From NCBI GenBank assembly GCA_030848545.1, contig JAVDCA010000023.1:1-64000 (forward strand): a stretch of DNA of 64,000 bases, given 5' to 3'. This DNA is from Astrobacterium formosum (GTDB lineage Bacteria; Pseudomonadota; Alphaproteobacteria; Rhizobiales; Xanthobacteraceae). This document shows, piece after piece, positions 14,982 to 25,219 of the stretch. Position 1 is the first letter of the stretch; the number at the start of each line of letters is the position of its first letter. A model generated the notes under the pieces. The model was given only the letters and a program-made list of their open reading frames with translations. It ran no database searches and had not been told where the DNA came from. The translations under genes and the position numbers were made by a program.

Positions 14982-16652
14982 TCACACCACCAGGACGTGG
15001 GTGCGGCACACCGGCTTCTTGCCCCAGGCATTGGAAATGGCGGCGCGGACCGCACGGGTGACGGCGTCGGCGATCGCCTGCGGGTCGCGCCGGCGTGCCT
15101 TGGGCATGCTCTCGAGGGTCGACTCAGCGGCTTCAAACGCGAGCCGGAGCATCGATTCGCCGCTGGCGTCCATCTCCGGAATGCCGATCAGGTCGACGGT
15201 CGGGTCCGCCGCCAGGTTGCCCTTGTCGTCGACCGCGAGCGCCACCGACACGACGCCGACGAAGGAGAGCTTGCGGCGGTCGGCGACCGTGCGTTGGTCG
15301 GCCCGGACCAGCAGGCGTCCGTCCTTGTAGAAGCGGCCTTCCGGCACCTCGTCGACGATCTCGGCCGGCCCCGGCGCCAGGCGCACCACGTCGCCGTTGC
15401 GCAGGGTCACGACCTCCTTGACGCCGAGCCGGCGCGCGAGCGCGGCATGCTCGAACAGGTGCAGCGCCTCCCCGTGCACCGGCACGACGATTTTCGGCTT
15501 CACCCAGCCATACATCTCCTCCATCTCGCCGCGCCGCGGATGGCCGGAGACATGAACCAGGTGGTCGCGGTCGGTGATCACCTCGATGCCCTGGGTGACC
15601 AGGCCGTTGATGACGCGATTGACCGCCTTTTCGTTGCCCGGAATGGTGCGCGAGGAAAAGATCACACGGTCGCCCCGGTTCAGGGTCACGTCGGGGTGCT
15701 CGTCCTCGGCGATGCGGGCGAGCGCCGCCCGCGGTTCGCCCTGGCTGCCGGTGCACAGCGCCAACACCTTGTCGGGCGGCATGTAGCCGTACATGTCCGG
15801 ACCGTGGAAGACATGGCTGTCGTCGAGCCAGCCGGTCTCGCGCGCCACCTGGGTGACCCGCTCCATGGCGCGGCCCACCAGGATGACCTCGCGCCCGCAG
15901 GCACGCGCGGCCTCGGCGACGGCGCGGATCCGTCCCACATGGGACGCGAAGGTGGTGACGGCTACGCGCCCCCGTGCCGAGGCGATCAGTTCGGCGAGGA
16001 CGGAAGCGACTTGCTTTTCCGAGGGCGAGCGGCCGTCGCGCACCGCATTGGTGGAATCGCCGACCAGCGCCAGGCACCCCTCCTCCCCCAGCGCCTTGAG
16101 CTTGGCGGCGTCGGTGGGAGCGCCGAGCGTCGGTGTCGGGTCGAGCTTCCAGTCGCCGGTATGAAGCACCGCCCCGAGGGGAGTGCGGATGATCAGGGCG
16201 TTGGATTCGGGGATCGAATGGCAGACCGACACCAGTTCGACGTCGAACGGGCCGACCTTGAAACGGCCGCCGAGCGGCACGACGGTGATCGGGATTTCGG
16301 GCGCGCCGGGCTCGGACAGGCGCTTGGCCTCGAACAGCGCTGCCGTGAAGGGCGTCGCGAAGATCGGCACCTTGAGCTGCGGCCACAACTCGATGATGGC
16401 GCCGTAATGGTCTTCATGGGCATGGGTAAGGACGATGCCGGCGAGATTCTTGCGCTCCTCCAGGAGGAAGCGGATGTCCGGCATGATGAGGTCGACCCCC
16501 GGCAGGTCGTCGCCCCCGAAGGCGACGCCGAGGTCGACGGCCATGTAGGTGAAGGCGCCGCCGGCGCCATAGCCGTAGACCGACAGATTCATGCCGATCT
16601 CGCCGACTCCGCCGAGCGGGGCAAATACGAGTTCGTCGCGTGCCTTCGCCAT
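14982..16652 (-). CDS. rnj: Ribonuclease J
   Basis: 556 aa metallo-beta-lactamase/beta-CASP nuclease with 5'-to-3' exo- and endonuclease activity in RNA maturation and decay. The N-terminus APLGGVGEIGMNLSVYGYG is typical. The catalytic zinc motif HAHEDH is at residues 77-82, with further ligands expected in VCHSIPESNALI and HTGDWKLDPTP. The GDSTNA and TGSQGEPRAALARI stretches belong to the beta-CASP domain, and VPVHGEALHLFEHAALA is the C-terminal metallo-lactamase motif. Length fits the alphaproteobacterial enzyme. It lies 110 bases downstream of birA. Confidence 0.95.
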   Translation of the reverse strand: MAKARDELVFAPLGGVGEIGMNLSVYGYGAGGAFTYMAVDLGVAFGGDDLPGVDLIMPDIRFLLEERKNLAGIVLTHAHEDHYGAIIELWPQLKVPIFATPFTAALFEAKRLSEPGAPEIPITVVPLGGRFKVGPFDVELVSVCHSIPESNALIIRTPLGAVLHTGDWKLDPTPTLGAPTDAAKLKALGEEGCLALVGDSTNAVRDGRSPSEKQVASVLAELIASARGRVAVTTFASHVGRIRAVAEAARACGREVILVGRAMERVTQVARETGWLDDSHVFHGPDMYGYMPPDKVLALCTGSQGEPRAALARIAEDEHPDVTLNRGDRVIFSSRTIPGNEKAVNRVINGLVTQGIEVITDRDHLVHVSGHPRRGEMEEMYGWVKPKIVVPVHGEALHLFEHAALARRLGVKEVVTLRNGDVVRLAPGPAEIVDEVPEGRFYKDGRLLVRADQRTVADRRKLSFVGVVSVALAVDDKGNLAADPTVDLIGIPEMDASGESMLRLAFEAAESTLESMPKARRRDPQAIADAVTRAVRAAISNAWGKKPVCRTHVLVV

Positions 16653-16762
16653 GACCTACCGGCACCCCTGTCGGCAGCTGGTCGGCCGGCCGGCCTTCTC
16701 GGGCGTCTTCAAGCGCAATCGACTCCGGTTGGTCCCATTAGATGACGCTCATACAACGCCGT

Positions 16763-17524
16763 TCACGCCGACCCTAGCGGAAAGACATCACCGGCCGCGA
16801 CGGTCTCGCGTATTCCGTCGTCCTTGGTCACAATCAGATGGCCGTCGGCGTCGAGGGTCTCGAAAAGGCCAGAGAACTCGCGGGTTTCGAGCCTCACCCT
16901 GACCCGGCCGCCGATCCCGGCCGCATCGGCAAGCCAATCCGACCGGATAGCCGCAAAGCCGTCGCCCCGTTTCCACATATCGAGCCGGAACAGCATGGTT
17001 CCTGACAGATGGCGGAACAAGGCGCCCGGATCGAGGTCGATGCCGCTCGCCGCAAGGTCGGTGGCGGGGAATTCCGTACCCTCGGGATGGTGGCGGCAAT
17101 TGACGCCGATGCCGATCGCGACCGTGAAAAACCTGCCCATCTCGCCTTCGAGCAGCAGGCCGGCGATCTTCTTTCCGTCGCACAGAACGTCGTTCGGCCA
17201 TTTGAGCCGCAGCCGCGCAGCGTGCTCGGGCGCGCCGGCCACGACGGCATCCCGGACCGCGAGCGCGGTCACGAAGGACAGTTGCGCCGCACAGCCCGGC
17301 GGCGCCGGGTCGGGCAGGAAAAGGCTCGTATAGAGATTGCCGGGTTCGGAGGTCCATGAACGGCCGCGCCGCGCCCGCCCGCCGGTCTGGGTACGCGCCA
17401 CCACCCAGGTCGGACGGGATACTCCCGCATGGACGAGCGCCAGCGCCTCGGCATTGGTCGAGGCGCAGGTATCGAGGATTTTCGCGCCCCAGCCGGCGGC
17501 TTGCGCGGACGGCGCCAGTTGCAT
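16763..17524 (-). CDS. birA: Biotin-[acetyl-CoA-carboxylase] ligase (no DNA-binding domain)
   Basis: 253 aa. It activates biotin with ATP and attaches it to the carboxyl carrier protein of acetyl-CoA carboxylase and other biotin enzymes. Motifs: STNAEAL near residue 23, TGGRARRGRSW at about 47-57 (the biotinyl-AMP loop, GRGRRGR-like), LKWPNDVL near 109 and KIAGLLLEGE near 119. There is no N-terminal helix-turn-helix, so unlike the E. coli protein it cannot act as a DNA-binding repressor. It begins only four bases after the nuoN stop and is the first post-nuo gene, as in other Hyphomicrobiales. Confidence 0.93.
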   Translation of the reverse strand: MQLAPSAQAAGWGAKILDTCASTNAEALALVHAGVSRPTWVVARTQTGGRARRGRSWTSEPGNLYTSLFLPDPAPPGCAAQLSFVTALAVRDAVVAGAPEHAARLRLKWPNDVLCDGKKIAGLLLEGEMGRFFTVAIGIGVNCRHHPEGTEFPATDLAASGIDLDPGALFRHLSGTMLFRLDMWKRGDGFAAIRSDWLADAAGIGGRVRVRLETREFSGLFETLDADGHLIVTKDDGIRETVAAGDVFPLGSA

Positions 17525-17527
17525 CGA

Positions 17528-18961
17528 TCAGAACAGCGATTTGGCGGCCGCTGCGGCGGCCTCCACCAGCGGCGCCGGATAGACGAAGAACAACAGCACG
17601 AACAGGCCGGAAACCGCCAGCACGGTCTTGAGCTCGCCGCGCATGGGCTCGAACGGCGTCGCCGGCTCGTCGAAATACATGATCTTGACGATGGCGAGAT
17701 AGTAGTACGCCGCAACCACGCTCGCGAGCACGCCCAGGATGGCCAGCGTATAGAGGCCCGCCTTCATGGCGGCGAGGAAGACGTAGAACTTGCCGAAGAA
17801 GCCGGCCAGCGGCGGCACGCCCGCGAGCGAGAACAAAAGCATGGCCAGAAAGAACGCCATGGCGGGCTTGGTGCGGGCGAGACCCGCAAGGTCGGCGATC
17901 TTCTCCACCGGTCCGTCGGCGCGCCGCATGGCGATGATGCAGGCGAACATGCCGAGCGTCATGGCGACGTAGAGCGACACGTAGATCAGCACCGACTGCA
18001 CGCCGTCGGGCGAACCGGCGGCAAGCCCGATCAGCGCATAACCCATGTTGCCGATGGACGAATAGGCCATCAGCCGTTTGATGTTGGTCTGCCCGATACC
18101 GGCGAAGCCGCCCAGCACCATGGAGGCGATGGAGACGAAGACGATGATCTGTTGCCACTGCTCGGCAATGCCCGGGAACGCCGTCATGGAGGCGCGCACG
18201 AACACCGACATGGCGGCGACTTTTGGGGCCGAGGCGAAGAAAGCCGTCACCGGCGTCGGGGCGCCCTCGTAGACGTCCGGCGTCCACATGTGGAACGGCA
18301 CCGCCGAGACCTTGAAGCACAGGCCGGCGAACAAGAAGACGAGGCCGAAGGTCAGGCCGAGGCCGCCGTTCTGCGCCGCCTTGGCGATGCCGGCGAACTC
18401 GACCGTGCCGGTGAAACCGTAGACCAGCGAGGAACCGTAGAGCAGCATGCCCGACGACAGCGCGCCGAGGACGAAGTATTTCAGCCCCGCCTCGGTCGAA
18501 CGCAGGCTGTCACGGTCCAGCGCCGCGATGACGTAGAGCGACAGGCTCATCAGCTCGAGGCCGAGATAAAGCGCGATGAGATCGGTCGCCGAGATCAGCA
18601 CCATCATGCCGGCGGTGGCGAGCATGATCAGGATCGCGAATTCGTAACGCTGCCGGTGCGGCGCCGACAGAAACTCGGTCGCCAGCACGATGGTGACGGC
18701 CGAGCCGATCAGCGCCACCACTTTGAGGAAGCGCGCGAACGGGTCCGACACGAAGCTGCCGTGGAAGGCACTCGCGGTGCCGTCCTGGAGGCAGACCAGG
18801 ATGCCGGCGGCGACGAGAAGGAGGACCGCGAAGCCGTTGACGGCGCCGGTCGATCGGTCGCCGCGGAAGACCCCGAGCATCAGCAGCGCCATGGCGCCGA
18901 CGACGAGGAGGATTTCCGGATAGAGCGCCTGCAGGGCCGGAAACTGGAGCGCCTGGTTCAT
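17528..18961 (-). CDS. nuoN: NADH-quinone oxidoreductase subunit N
   Basis: 477 aa, about 14 hydrophobic helices. One of three antiporter-like proton-pumping subunits in the membrane arm of complex I. The family signature PDVYEGAPTPVTAFFA is present near residue 229, and the N-terminal PEILLVVGAMALLMLGV stretch is typical. It is the last nuo gene, 13 bases after nuoM, and runs into birA. Confidence 0.95.
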   Translation of the reverse strand: MNQALQFPALQALYPEILLVVGAMALLMLGVFRGDRSTGAVNGFAVLLLVAAGILVCLQDGTASAFHGSFVSDPFARFLKVVALIGSAVTIVLATEFLSAPHRQRYEFAILIMLATAGMMVLISATDLIALYLGLELMSLSLYVIAALDRDSLRSTEAGLKYFVLGALSSGMLLYGSSLVYGFTGTVEFAGIAKAAQNGGLGLTFGLVFLFAGLCFKVSAVPFHMWTPDVYEGAPTPVTAFFASAPKVAAMSVFVRASMTAFPGIAEQWQQIIVFVSIASMVLGGFAGIGQTNIKRLMAYSSIGNMGYALIGLAAGSPDGVQSVLIYVSLYVAMTLGMFACIIAMRRADGPVEKIADLAGLARTKPAMAFFLAMLLFSLAGVPPLAGFFGKFYVFLAAMKAGLYTLAILGVLASVVAAYYYLAIVKIMYFDEPATPFEPMRGELKTVLAVSGLFVLLFFVYPAPLVEAAAAAAKSLF

Positions 18962-18974
18962 CGTTCAATCCGCC

Positions 18975-20483
18975 TCAAAAGCCCAGCGCGGCCGCTTTGG
19001 CGCCGCCGATCGCGTGGTGATAGTTCTCAATCAAGGCCGTCACCGACGCCGCCGACATGTCGAGGACCGGCTTCGGATAGACGCCGAAGAAGATCGTCAT
19101 GATGATCAGCGGCGCGAGGATCAGGATCTCGCGGGCGCCGATGTCGTTGATCGCAGCGAGAGACGGCTTGGTGAGCGCGCCGTAGACCACCTTGCGGTAG
19201 AGCCAGAACGCGTAGGCGGCCGACAAGATGATCCCGAAGGTGGCCACGAATGCCACCCAGGTATTGACCCGGAAGGTGCCGACCAGGGTCAGGAACTCGC
19301 CGACGAAGCCGGACGTGCCCGGCAGGCCCACATTGGCCAGCGTGAAGATCATGAACGCGAAGGCGTAGAGCGGCATGCGATTGACGAGGCCGCCATAGGC
19401 GGCGATCTCGCGGGTATGCATGCGGTCGTAGACGACGCCTACGCACAGGAACAAGGCCCCCGACACGATGCCGTGCGACACCATCTGGAAGATGCCGCCG
19501 GCAACCCCTTGCGTGGTCACCGCGAAGATCCCCATGGTGACGAAACCCATGTGGGCGACCGACGAGTAGGCGATGAGCTTCTTCATGTCCTCCTGCATCA
19601 GCGCCACCAGCGAGGTGTAGACGATGGCGACGACCGAGAGGGCGAAGACGAGCGGCGCGAAATCGGCGGAAGCCGCCGGGAACATGGGCAGCGAGAAGCG
19701 CAGGAAACCGTATCCGCCCATCTTCAGCAGGATCGCGGCGAGGATGACCGAGCCGGCGGTGGGCGCTTCCACGTGAGCGTCGGGCAACCAGGTGTGCACC
19801 GGCCACATGGGCATCTTGACCGCGAACGAGGCGAAGAAGGCGAGCCACGCCCAGGTCTGCATCTCGCGCGAGAAGCCGTAGCGCATCAGCGACGGGATGT
19901 CGGTCGTGCCCGCCTGCGCGTACATGGCCGCGATGGCGAGCAGCATCAGCACCGAGCCGAGCAGCGTGTAGAGGAAGAACTTGAACGAGGCGTAGACCCG
20001 CCGCGGCCCCCCCCACACGCCGATGATCAGGAACATGGGGATCAGCCCGCCCTCGAAGAACAGATAGAAGAGGACGAGATCGAGGGCCGAGAAGGTGCCG
20101 ATCATCAAGGTCTCGAGCGCCAGGAAGGCGATCATGTATTCCTTGACGCGGAACTGGATCACCTGCCAGGACGCGATGATGCACAGGGGCATCAGCGCCG
20201 TGGTCAGGATCACGAACGGCAGCGAGATGCCGTCGACGCCCATGTGGTAGAAGATCGTCCCGGCGAGCCAGGGCTTCTTCTCGACGAACTGGAATTCGGC
20301 CGAGCTGGGGTCGAAACGCCAGACCATAATGAGCGACACCGCGAAGGTGATCAGCGTCGCCCACAGGGCGATCCAGCGGGCATTGCGCTTGACCGCCTCG
20401 TCGTCGCCGCGCATCGCCAAGATGAACAGCGCACCGACCAGCGGCAGGAAGGTGGTGACGGAGAGGATGGGCCAGCTCGCCAT
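18975..20483 (-). CDS. nuoM: NADH-quinone oxidoreductase subunit M
   Basis: 502 aa membrane subunit of complex I, antiporter-like (Mrp type), with about 14 helices. [17 protein letters not shown] near residue 226 is the characteristic motif of the subunit, as is [15 protein letters not shown]. It is the middle pump module of the membrane arm. Its start follows the nuoL stop directly (20485/20483), so the two are translationally linked. Confidence 0.95.
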   Translation of the reverse strand: MASWPILSVTTFLPLVGALFILAMRGDDEAVKRNARWIALWATLITFAVSLIMVWRFDPSSAEFQFVEKKPWLAGTIFYHMGVDGISLPFVILTTALMPLCIIASWQVIQFRVKEYMIAFLALETLMIGTFSALDLVLFYLFFEGGLIPMFLIIGVWGGPRRVYASFKFFLYTLLGSVLMLLAIAAMYAQAGTTDIPSLMRYGFSREMQTWAWLAFFASFAVKMPMWPVHTWLPDAHVEAPTAGSVILAAILLKMGGYGFLRFSLPMFPAASADFAPLVFALSVVAIVYTSLVALMQEDMKKLIAYSSVAHMGFVTMGIFAVTTQGVAGGIFQMVSHGIVSGALFLCVGVVYDRMHTREIAAYGGLVNRMPLYAFAFMIFTLANVGLPGTSGFVGEFLTLVGTFRVNTWVAFVATFGIILSAAYAFWLYRKVVYGALTKPSLAAINDIGAREILILAPLIIMTIFFGVYPKPVLDMSAASVTALIENYHHAIGGAKAAALGF

Positions 20484-20484
20484 C

Positions 20485-22545
20485 TCAGTGGCCTCCGCTC
20501 GCGAACATGAACCAGGTGATGAATGCGGCGACGCCGATCAGCATCGCGAAGGCGTAGTGGTAGAGATAACCGGTCTGCAGCCGCACGACGTTGCGGGTCA
20601 CGTCGAGCACCCGCGCCGAGACGCCGTCGGGACCGAAGCCGTCGATCAGCCAGCCGTCGCCGCGCTTCCACAGGGTGCGGCCGATCCACATGGCCGGCTT
20701 GACGAACAGGAAATCGTAGAGTTCGTCGAAGTACCACTTGTTGAGCAGGAACGTGTACAGCGGCTTGTACTGGCGGGCGAGCGCGGCCGGAATGTCGGGC
20801 CGGCGGATGTAGAACTGCCAGGCGACCAGGAGGCCGAGCGCCATCATCACGGTCGGGGTGAGCGCCACCCACACCGGAACGTGGTGCATCTCTTCGAGTA
20901 CCTTGTTGCCGGCCGCGAAGGTGAGCGAGCCGCGGAAGAATTCGGCGACGCCGTGGCCGGCGAACAGCTCCTTGAACGGCATGCCGGCGAGGATCGCGCC
21001 GGTGGCGAGGGCGCCGAGCGGCACCAGCATGGTGATGTGCGGCTCGTGCGCGGCCTCGTGATGGTGATGGTCGTGCGGCTCGCCGTGGAAGGTCTTGAAC
21101 ATCAGCCGCCACGAATAGAACGAGGTCAGGCCGGCGGCGATGACGGTGCAGACGAAGCCGTAGATCGCCATGGGGTTGTGGCCCACGAACGCGGCCTCGA
21201 TGATGGCGTCCTTGGAGAAGTAGCCGGCGGTGAACGGAAAACCGGTCAGCGCCAGGGTGCCGATGAACATCATCCAGTAGGTGAACGGGATCCTGCTCTT
21301 CAAGCCTCCCATGCGGCGGATGTCCTGTTCGTGGTGCATGGCGATGATGACGGCGCCGCAGCCGAGGAACAGGAGCGCCTTGAAGAAGGCGTGGGTGAAC
21401 AGGTGGAACATGCCGACCGAATAGGCCCCCACCCCCATGGCGACGAACATGTAGCCGAGCTGCGAGCAGGTCGAATAGGCGACGATGCGCTTGATGTCGT
21501 TCTGCACCAGGCCGACGGTGGCGGCGAACAGCGCCGTGGAGGCGCCGATGAAGATCACGACGGACTGGGCGATCGGGGCGAGCTCGAACAGAGGCGACAG
21601 CCGCGCCACCATGAACACGCCGGCCGTCACCATGGTGGCGGCGTGGATCAGCGCCGACACCGGCGTCGGGCCCTCCATGGCGTCGGGCAGCCAGGTGTGC
21701 AGCAGGAACTGGGCCGACTTGCCCATGGCGCCCATGAACAGGAGCAGGCAGACGACCGTGAGCGCATCGAGGTCCCAGGACAGGAAGTGGAATGTTTTGC
21801 CGGACAAAGCCGGAGCCTGGGCGAAGATGGTGTCGAAGTCGACCGCGCCGGTGAGATAGAAGACCGCGAAGATGCCGAGCGAGAAGCCGAAGTCGCCGAC
21901 CCGGTTGACCAGGAACGCCTTGATGGCGGCGGCGTTGGCTTCAGGCTTGTGGTACCAGAAGCCGATCAAGAGATAGCTCATCAAGCCGACGCCCTCCCAG
22001 CCGAAGAACAGCTGGACGAGGCTGTCGGCGGTCACCAGCATGAGCATCGAGAAGGTGAACAGCGACAGATAGGAGAAGAAGCGCGGCCGGTAGGGATCCT
22101 CTTCCATGTAGCCTATGGAATAGAGGTGCACGAAAGCCGAGATGCTCGTCACCACCACGAGCATGACCGTCGTCAGCGTGTCGACGCGCAGCCCCCAGTC
22201 GACCTTGAGGTCGCCGACGGTGATGAACTGCAGGATCGGGGCGCGGAACTCCTCCTGGCCGAGACCAACCTTCACGAAGGCGAGCCACGACAACAACATG
22301 GAAATGAACAGAAGCGCCGTCGTCGCCAGTTCGGCGAAGCGCGAGCCGGCGGCGGCCGGCTCGTGGGCGCCGTGGTCGTCGTGGCCGTGAGCATCATGCG
22401 CGGCCGCGTGGGATTCGTGACCGCCATGGCCGTGGTCGAATTCGCTCGGCTCGCCGCCCGGGAAACGGGCCCGCGCGCCGGCGAGCGAGATCAAGCCGGC
22501 GAGGATGCAGCCGAGCAGAGGCAGGAAGACGATTGCCTGATACAT
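20485..22545 (-). CDS. nuoL: NADH-quinone oxidoreductase subunit L with two His-rich loops
   Basis: 686 aa distal pump subunit of complex [16 protein letters not shown] near residue 290 is the diagnostic motif, and the long C-terminal region after residue 510 matches the lateral helix and last helix of NuoL. Two His-rich loops stand out: residues 38-61 after the first helix carry nine His ([13 protein letters not shown]...), and near residue 495 there is [17 protein letters not shown]. The second is common in alphaproteobacterial NuoL; the first is longer than in the enterobacterial protein. These may bind metal or simply be tolerated periplasmic loops. It follows nuoK by four bases. Confidence 0.95.
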   Translation of the reverse strand: MYQAIVFLPLLGCILAGLISLAGARARFPGGEPSEFDHGHGGHESHAAAHDAHGHDDHGAHEPAAAGSRFAELATTALLFISMLLSWLAFVKVGLGQEEFRAPILQFITVGDLKVDWGLRVDTLTTVMLVVVTSISAFVHLYSIGYMEEDPYRPRFFSYLSLFTFSMLMLVTADSLVQLFFGWEGVGLMSYLLIGFWYHKPEANAAAIKAFLVNRVGDFGFSLGIFAVFYLTGAVDFDTIFAQAPALSGKTFHFLSWDLDALTVVCLLLFMGAMGKSAQFLLHTWLPDAMEGPTPVSALIHAATMVTAGVFMVARLSPLFELAPIAQSVVIFIGASTALFAATVGLVQNDIKRIVAYSTCSQLGYMFVAMGVGAYSVGMFHLFTHAFFKALLFLGCGAVIIAMHHEQDIRRMGGLKSRIPFTYWMMFIGTLALTGFPFTAGYFSKDAIIEAAFVGHNPMAIYGFVCTVIAAGLTSFYSWRLMFKTFHGEPHDHHHHEAAHEPHITMLVPLGALATGAILAGMPFKELFAGHGVAEFFRGSLTFAAGNKVLEEMHHVPVWVALTPTVMMALGLLVAWQFYIRRPDIPAALARQYKPLYTFLLNKWYFDELYDFLFVKPAMWIGRTLWKRGDGWLIDGFGPDGVSARVLDVTRNVVRLQTGYLYHYAFAMLIGVAAFITWFMFASGGH

Positions 22546-22549
22546 CGGC

Positions 22550-22858
22550 TCAACCCTTCATCAAATTGACGTCTTCGACCGCGATGGAGCCGCGGTTGCG
22601 GAAGAAGACCACGAGGATGGCGAGCCCGATCGCCGCTTCGGCGGCGGCGACGGTCAGGATCAGGAGCGCGAACACCTGGCCGACCAGATCGCCCAGATGG
22701 GTCGAGAACGCCACCATGTTGATGTTGACGGCGAGCAGGATCAGCTCGATCGACATCAGGATGACGATGACGTTCTTGCGGTTGAGGAAGATGCCGAAGA
22801 TGCCGAGCGTGAACAGGATCGCGGCAACGGAGAGATAGTGGCCTAGGCCGATCGTCAT
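22550..22858 (-). CDS. nuoK: NADH-quinone oxidoreductase subunit K
   Basis: 102 aa, three membrane helices, related to MrpC/MnhC antiporter subunits. The central [17 protein letters not shown] motif carries the membrane glutamate needed for proton translocation. It lies nine bases after nuoJ and just before nuoL, in the canonical order. Confidence 0.95.
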   Translation of the reverse strand: MTIGLGHYLSVAAILFTLGIFGIFLNRKNVIVILMSIELILLAVNINMVAFSTHLGDLVGQVFALLILTVAAAEAAIGLAILVVFFRNRGSIAVEDVNLMKG

Positions 22859-22867
22859 GGGTGTCCC

Positions 22868-23494
22868 CTATTGCAGGCCCTGGCTCAGACCTTCGCCCGA
22901 ACGCACCTGCTTGACCGAGAGCTGCGACGCCTTGGAGCGCGCGTTCTGCTCGGCGATGGACTGGCGGCGGACATAAGGCTTGTGGCGCAGCGTGAGCACG
23001 ATGGCGCCGATCATGGCAACCAGGAGCACGACGCCGGCAGCCTGGAAGAAATAGACGTAGCGGGTGTAGAGGAGCGCACCGAGTGCGGCGGTATTGCTGA
23101 CGTCCGCCGCCGGCGGGATCGGCGCCGTGATGGCCGCGGTGACGTTCTCTCCGATCGCCCAGCCGCCCAGAACCAGCAGCAATTCGACCAGGACGACGAG
23201 CCCGACCAAGGCGCCGATCGGGAGATAGTTGAGGACGCCCTGGCGCAGCTCGACGAAGTCGACATCGAGCATCATCACCACGAACAGGAACAGGACCGCG
23301 ACGGCGCCCACATAGACCACCACCAGGATCATCGCCAGGAACTCGGCGCCCATGAGCACGAACAGGCCGGCGGCGTTGACGAAGGTGAGGATCAGGAACA
23401 GGACCGAATGCACCGGATTGCGGGCGGCGATGACCATGAAGGCCGACGCCACGCAGATCGAGGCGAAGAGATAGAAGAACACTGCGGCGATCAT
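22868..23494 (-). CDS. nuoJ: NADH-quinone oxidoreductase subunit J
   Basis: 208 aa, five membrane helices. I chose the ATG at 23494 (MIAAVFFYLFASICVAS), six bases after a GGGGGAG; the same frame is open 108 codons further but that part is the translated intergenic repeat and is not homologous. ARNPVHSVLFLILTFVNAAG and EFLAMILVVVYVGAVAVLFLF are the conserved TM2/TM3 signatures of the subunit. It contributes to the central half-channel of complex I. Confidence 0.94.
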   Translation of the reverse strand: MIAAVFFYLFASICVASAFMVIAARNPVHSVLFLILTFVNAAGLFVLMGAEFLAMILVVVYVGAVAVLFLFVVMMLDVDFVELRQGVLNYLPIGALVGLVVLVELLLVLGGWAIGENVTAAITAPIPPAADVSNTAALGALLYTRYVYFFQAAGVVLLVAMIGAIVLTLRHKPYVRRQSIAEQNARSKASQLSVKQVRSGEGLSQGLQ

Positions 23495-23517
23495 GATGCT
23501 CCCCCGGCCACACCCTT

Positions 23518-23640
23518 CGTCATGCCCGCGCCGCAGCCAAGCGTGCGCAGGCTGCGTAGACTTGCCTGCGCGGGCATCCACGTCTTTCTTGCCGACGGCG
23601 CGGCAAGGCGTGGATGGCCGGGACAAGCCCGGCCATGACG
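23518..23640. repeat. Composite palindromic intergenic repeat between nuoI and nuoJ
   Basis: Two nested palindromes: ATGCCCGCG (23522-23530) with CGCGGGCAT (23569-23577), and ATGGCCGGG (23614-23622) with CCCGGCCAT (23628-23636), separated by ACAAG. Units of the type GGCCGGGACAAGCCCGGCC are widespread REP-like elements in Bradyrhizobium and Rhodopseudomonas relatives. Here the element interrupts an otherwise tightly packed operon and would form stable hairpins in the mRNA. Confidence 0.75.
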
Positions 23641-23672
23641 CCGTTGGGTATTGACGCTGTTGCCCATTCCAC

Positions 23673-24161
23673 TCACCGGTACGGCGCGTCGAGCGCGATG
23701 TTCTTGCCGATCTCACGTTCCCAGCGGTCGCCGTTCGCGAGCAATCGGTCCTTGTCGTAATAGAGTTCTTCGCGGGTCTCGGTGGCGAACTCGAAGTTCG
23801 GTCCCTCGACAATGGCATCGACCGGGCAGGCCTCCTGGCACAGGCCGCAGTAGATGCACTTGACCATGTCGATGTCGTAGCGGGTCGTGCGCCGCGTACC
23901 GTCGTTGCGACGCGGCCCCGCTTCGATGGTGATCGCCTGCGCGGGGCAGATCGCCTCGCACAGCTTGCAGGCGATGCAGCGCTCCTCGCCGTTGGGATAG
24001 CGGCGCAGTGCGTGTTCGCCGCGGAAGCGCGGCGACACCCGCCCCTTCTCGAACGGGTAGTTGATGGTGGGCTTGGGCTTGAAGAAATAGCGCATCGACA
24101 GGAAGAACGCCTGGACGAACTCCCACAGGAAGATGGCGCGCGCTGTTTGGTCGAGTCTCAT
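23673..24161 (-). CDS. nuoI: NADH-quinone oxidoreductase subunit I
   Basis: 162 aa ferredoxin-like subunit that carries clusters N6a and N6b between NuoG and NuoB. Two complete 4Fe-4S motifs are visible: [12 protein letters not shown] and [12 protein letters not shown]. The N-terminal helix region ([18 protein letters not shown]) anchors it to the membrane arm. It follows nuoH by 10 bases; the next gene, nuoJ, is separated by a repeat element. Confidence 0.95.
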   Translation of the reverse strand: MRLDQTARAIFLWEFVQAFFLSMRYFFKPKPTINYPFEKGRVSPRFRGEHALRRYPNGEERCIACKLCEAICPAQAITIEAGPRRNDGTRRTTRYDIDMVKCIYCGLCQEACPVDAIVEGPNFEFATETREELYYDKDRLLANGDRWEREIGKNIALDAPYR

Positions 24162-24171
24162 CCGGGGATCC

Positions 24172-25212
24172 TCACTTCACCGCCCAGCCCGTATACTGCA
24201 AAATGCCGGCCACGATCACGACCATTGCCAACGACAACGGCAGAAACACCTTCCAGCCCAATCGCATGAGCTGGTCGTAGCGATAGCGCGGCACGAACGC
24301 CTTCACCATGGCGAACATGAAGAACAAGGCCAGTGCCTTGAGGGAGAACCAGATCACGCCCGGCACCCAGGTGAAGGGCGGGAACGGGATCGGCGACAAC
24401 CAGCCTCCCAGGAACAGGATCGTGCCCATGGAACACATGGTCATGATGGCCACGTATTCCGACAGCATGAACAGCATGTACGGGGTCGAGCCGTATTCGA
24501 CCATGAAGCCGGCGACCAGTTCGGATTCCGCTTCGACCAGGTCGAAGGGCGGGCGGTTCGTCTCGGCGAGCGCCGACACGAAGAACACCACGAACATGGG
24601 CAGGAGCGGCAGCCAGTACCAGCCGAGCAGGCCGAACTGGGTATCCTGGGCGGCGACGATGTCGCCGAGATTGAGCGAGCCGACGCACAACAGAACGGTG
24701 ATGATGACGAAGCCGATGGAGACTTCGTAGGAGACCATCTGCGCCGCCGAGCGCAGCGCGCCCAGGAAGGCGTATTTCGAGTTCGATGCCCACCCCGCCA
24801 TGATGATGCCGTAGACGCCGAGCGACGAGATGGCGAAGATGTAGAGGACGCCCACATTGATGTCGGCGACCGCCCAACCCTCGGCAACCGGGATCACCGC
24901 CCAGGCGGCGAGCGCGAGCACGCAGCTCACCAGCGGCGCCAGCAGATAGACGCCCTTGTTGGCGCCCGACGGGATGACCGGCTCCTTGAGGGCGAACTTC
25001 AGGAGATCGGCGAAGGACTGCAAGAGGCCCCACGGCCCGACCACGTTGGGGCCGCGGCGAATCTGCACCGCCGCCCAGATCTTGCGATCGGCATAGAGCA
25101 CATAGGCGATCACGGTCATGAGGATGACCAGGATGGCGGCGCTGTGAATGATGATCAGCGCCAGCGGCCAGACCCAGGTCCAGAAGAAATCGACGAGATT
25201 GAAATCGCTCAT
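24172..25212 (-). CDS. nuoH: NADH-quinone oxidoreductase subunit H
   Basis: 346 aa, eight predicted helices. It forms the quinone chamber with NuoB and NuoD. The acidic cytoplasmic loop [13 protein letters not shown], the best conserved part of the family, is present near residue 205, and [14 protein letters not shown] near residue 52. The start is eight bases after the nuoG stop. Confidence 0.95.
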   Translation of the reverse strand: MSDFNLVDFFWTWVWPLALIIIHSAAILVILMTVIAYVLYADRKIWAAVQIRRGPNVVGPWGLLQSFADLLKFALKEPVIPSGANKGVYLLAPLVSCVLALAAWAVIPVAEGWAVADINVGVLYIFAISSLGVYGIIMAGWASNSKYAFLGALRSAAQMVSYEVSIGFVIITVLLCVGSLNLGDIVAAQDTQFGLLGWYWLPLLPMFVVFFVSALAETNRPPFDLVEAESELVAGFMVEYGSTPYMLFMLSEYVAIMTMCSMGTILFLGGWLSPIPFPPFTWVPGVIWFSLKALALFFMFAMVKAFVPRYRYDQLMRLGWKVFLPLSLAMVVIVAGILQYTGWAVK

Positions 25213-25219
25213 CGGGTCC

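Noticed and set aside
17429..19102. 557-codon open frame on the plus strand
   Set aside because: Antisense to nuoN and birA; no motif and no ribosome site.
20329..22569. 746-codon open frame on the plus strand
   Set aside because: Antisense to nuoL; unusually rich in Glu/His/Gln/Asp/Val as expected from the complement of a hydrophobic gene.
23495..23818. Longer start for nuoJ
   Set aside because: The 108 extra codons translate the intergenic palindromic repeat and overlap nuoI; the ATG at 23494 matches the family N-terminus.
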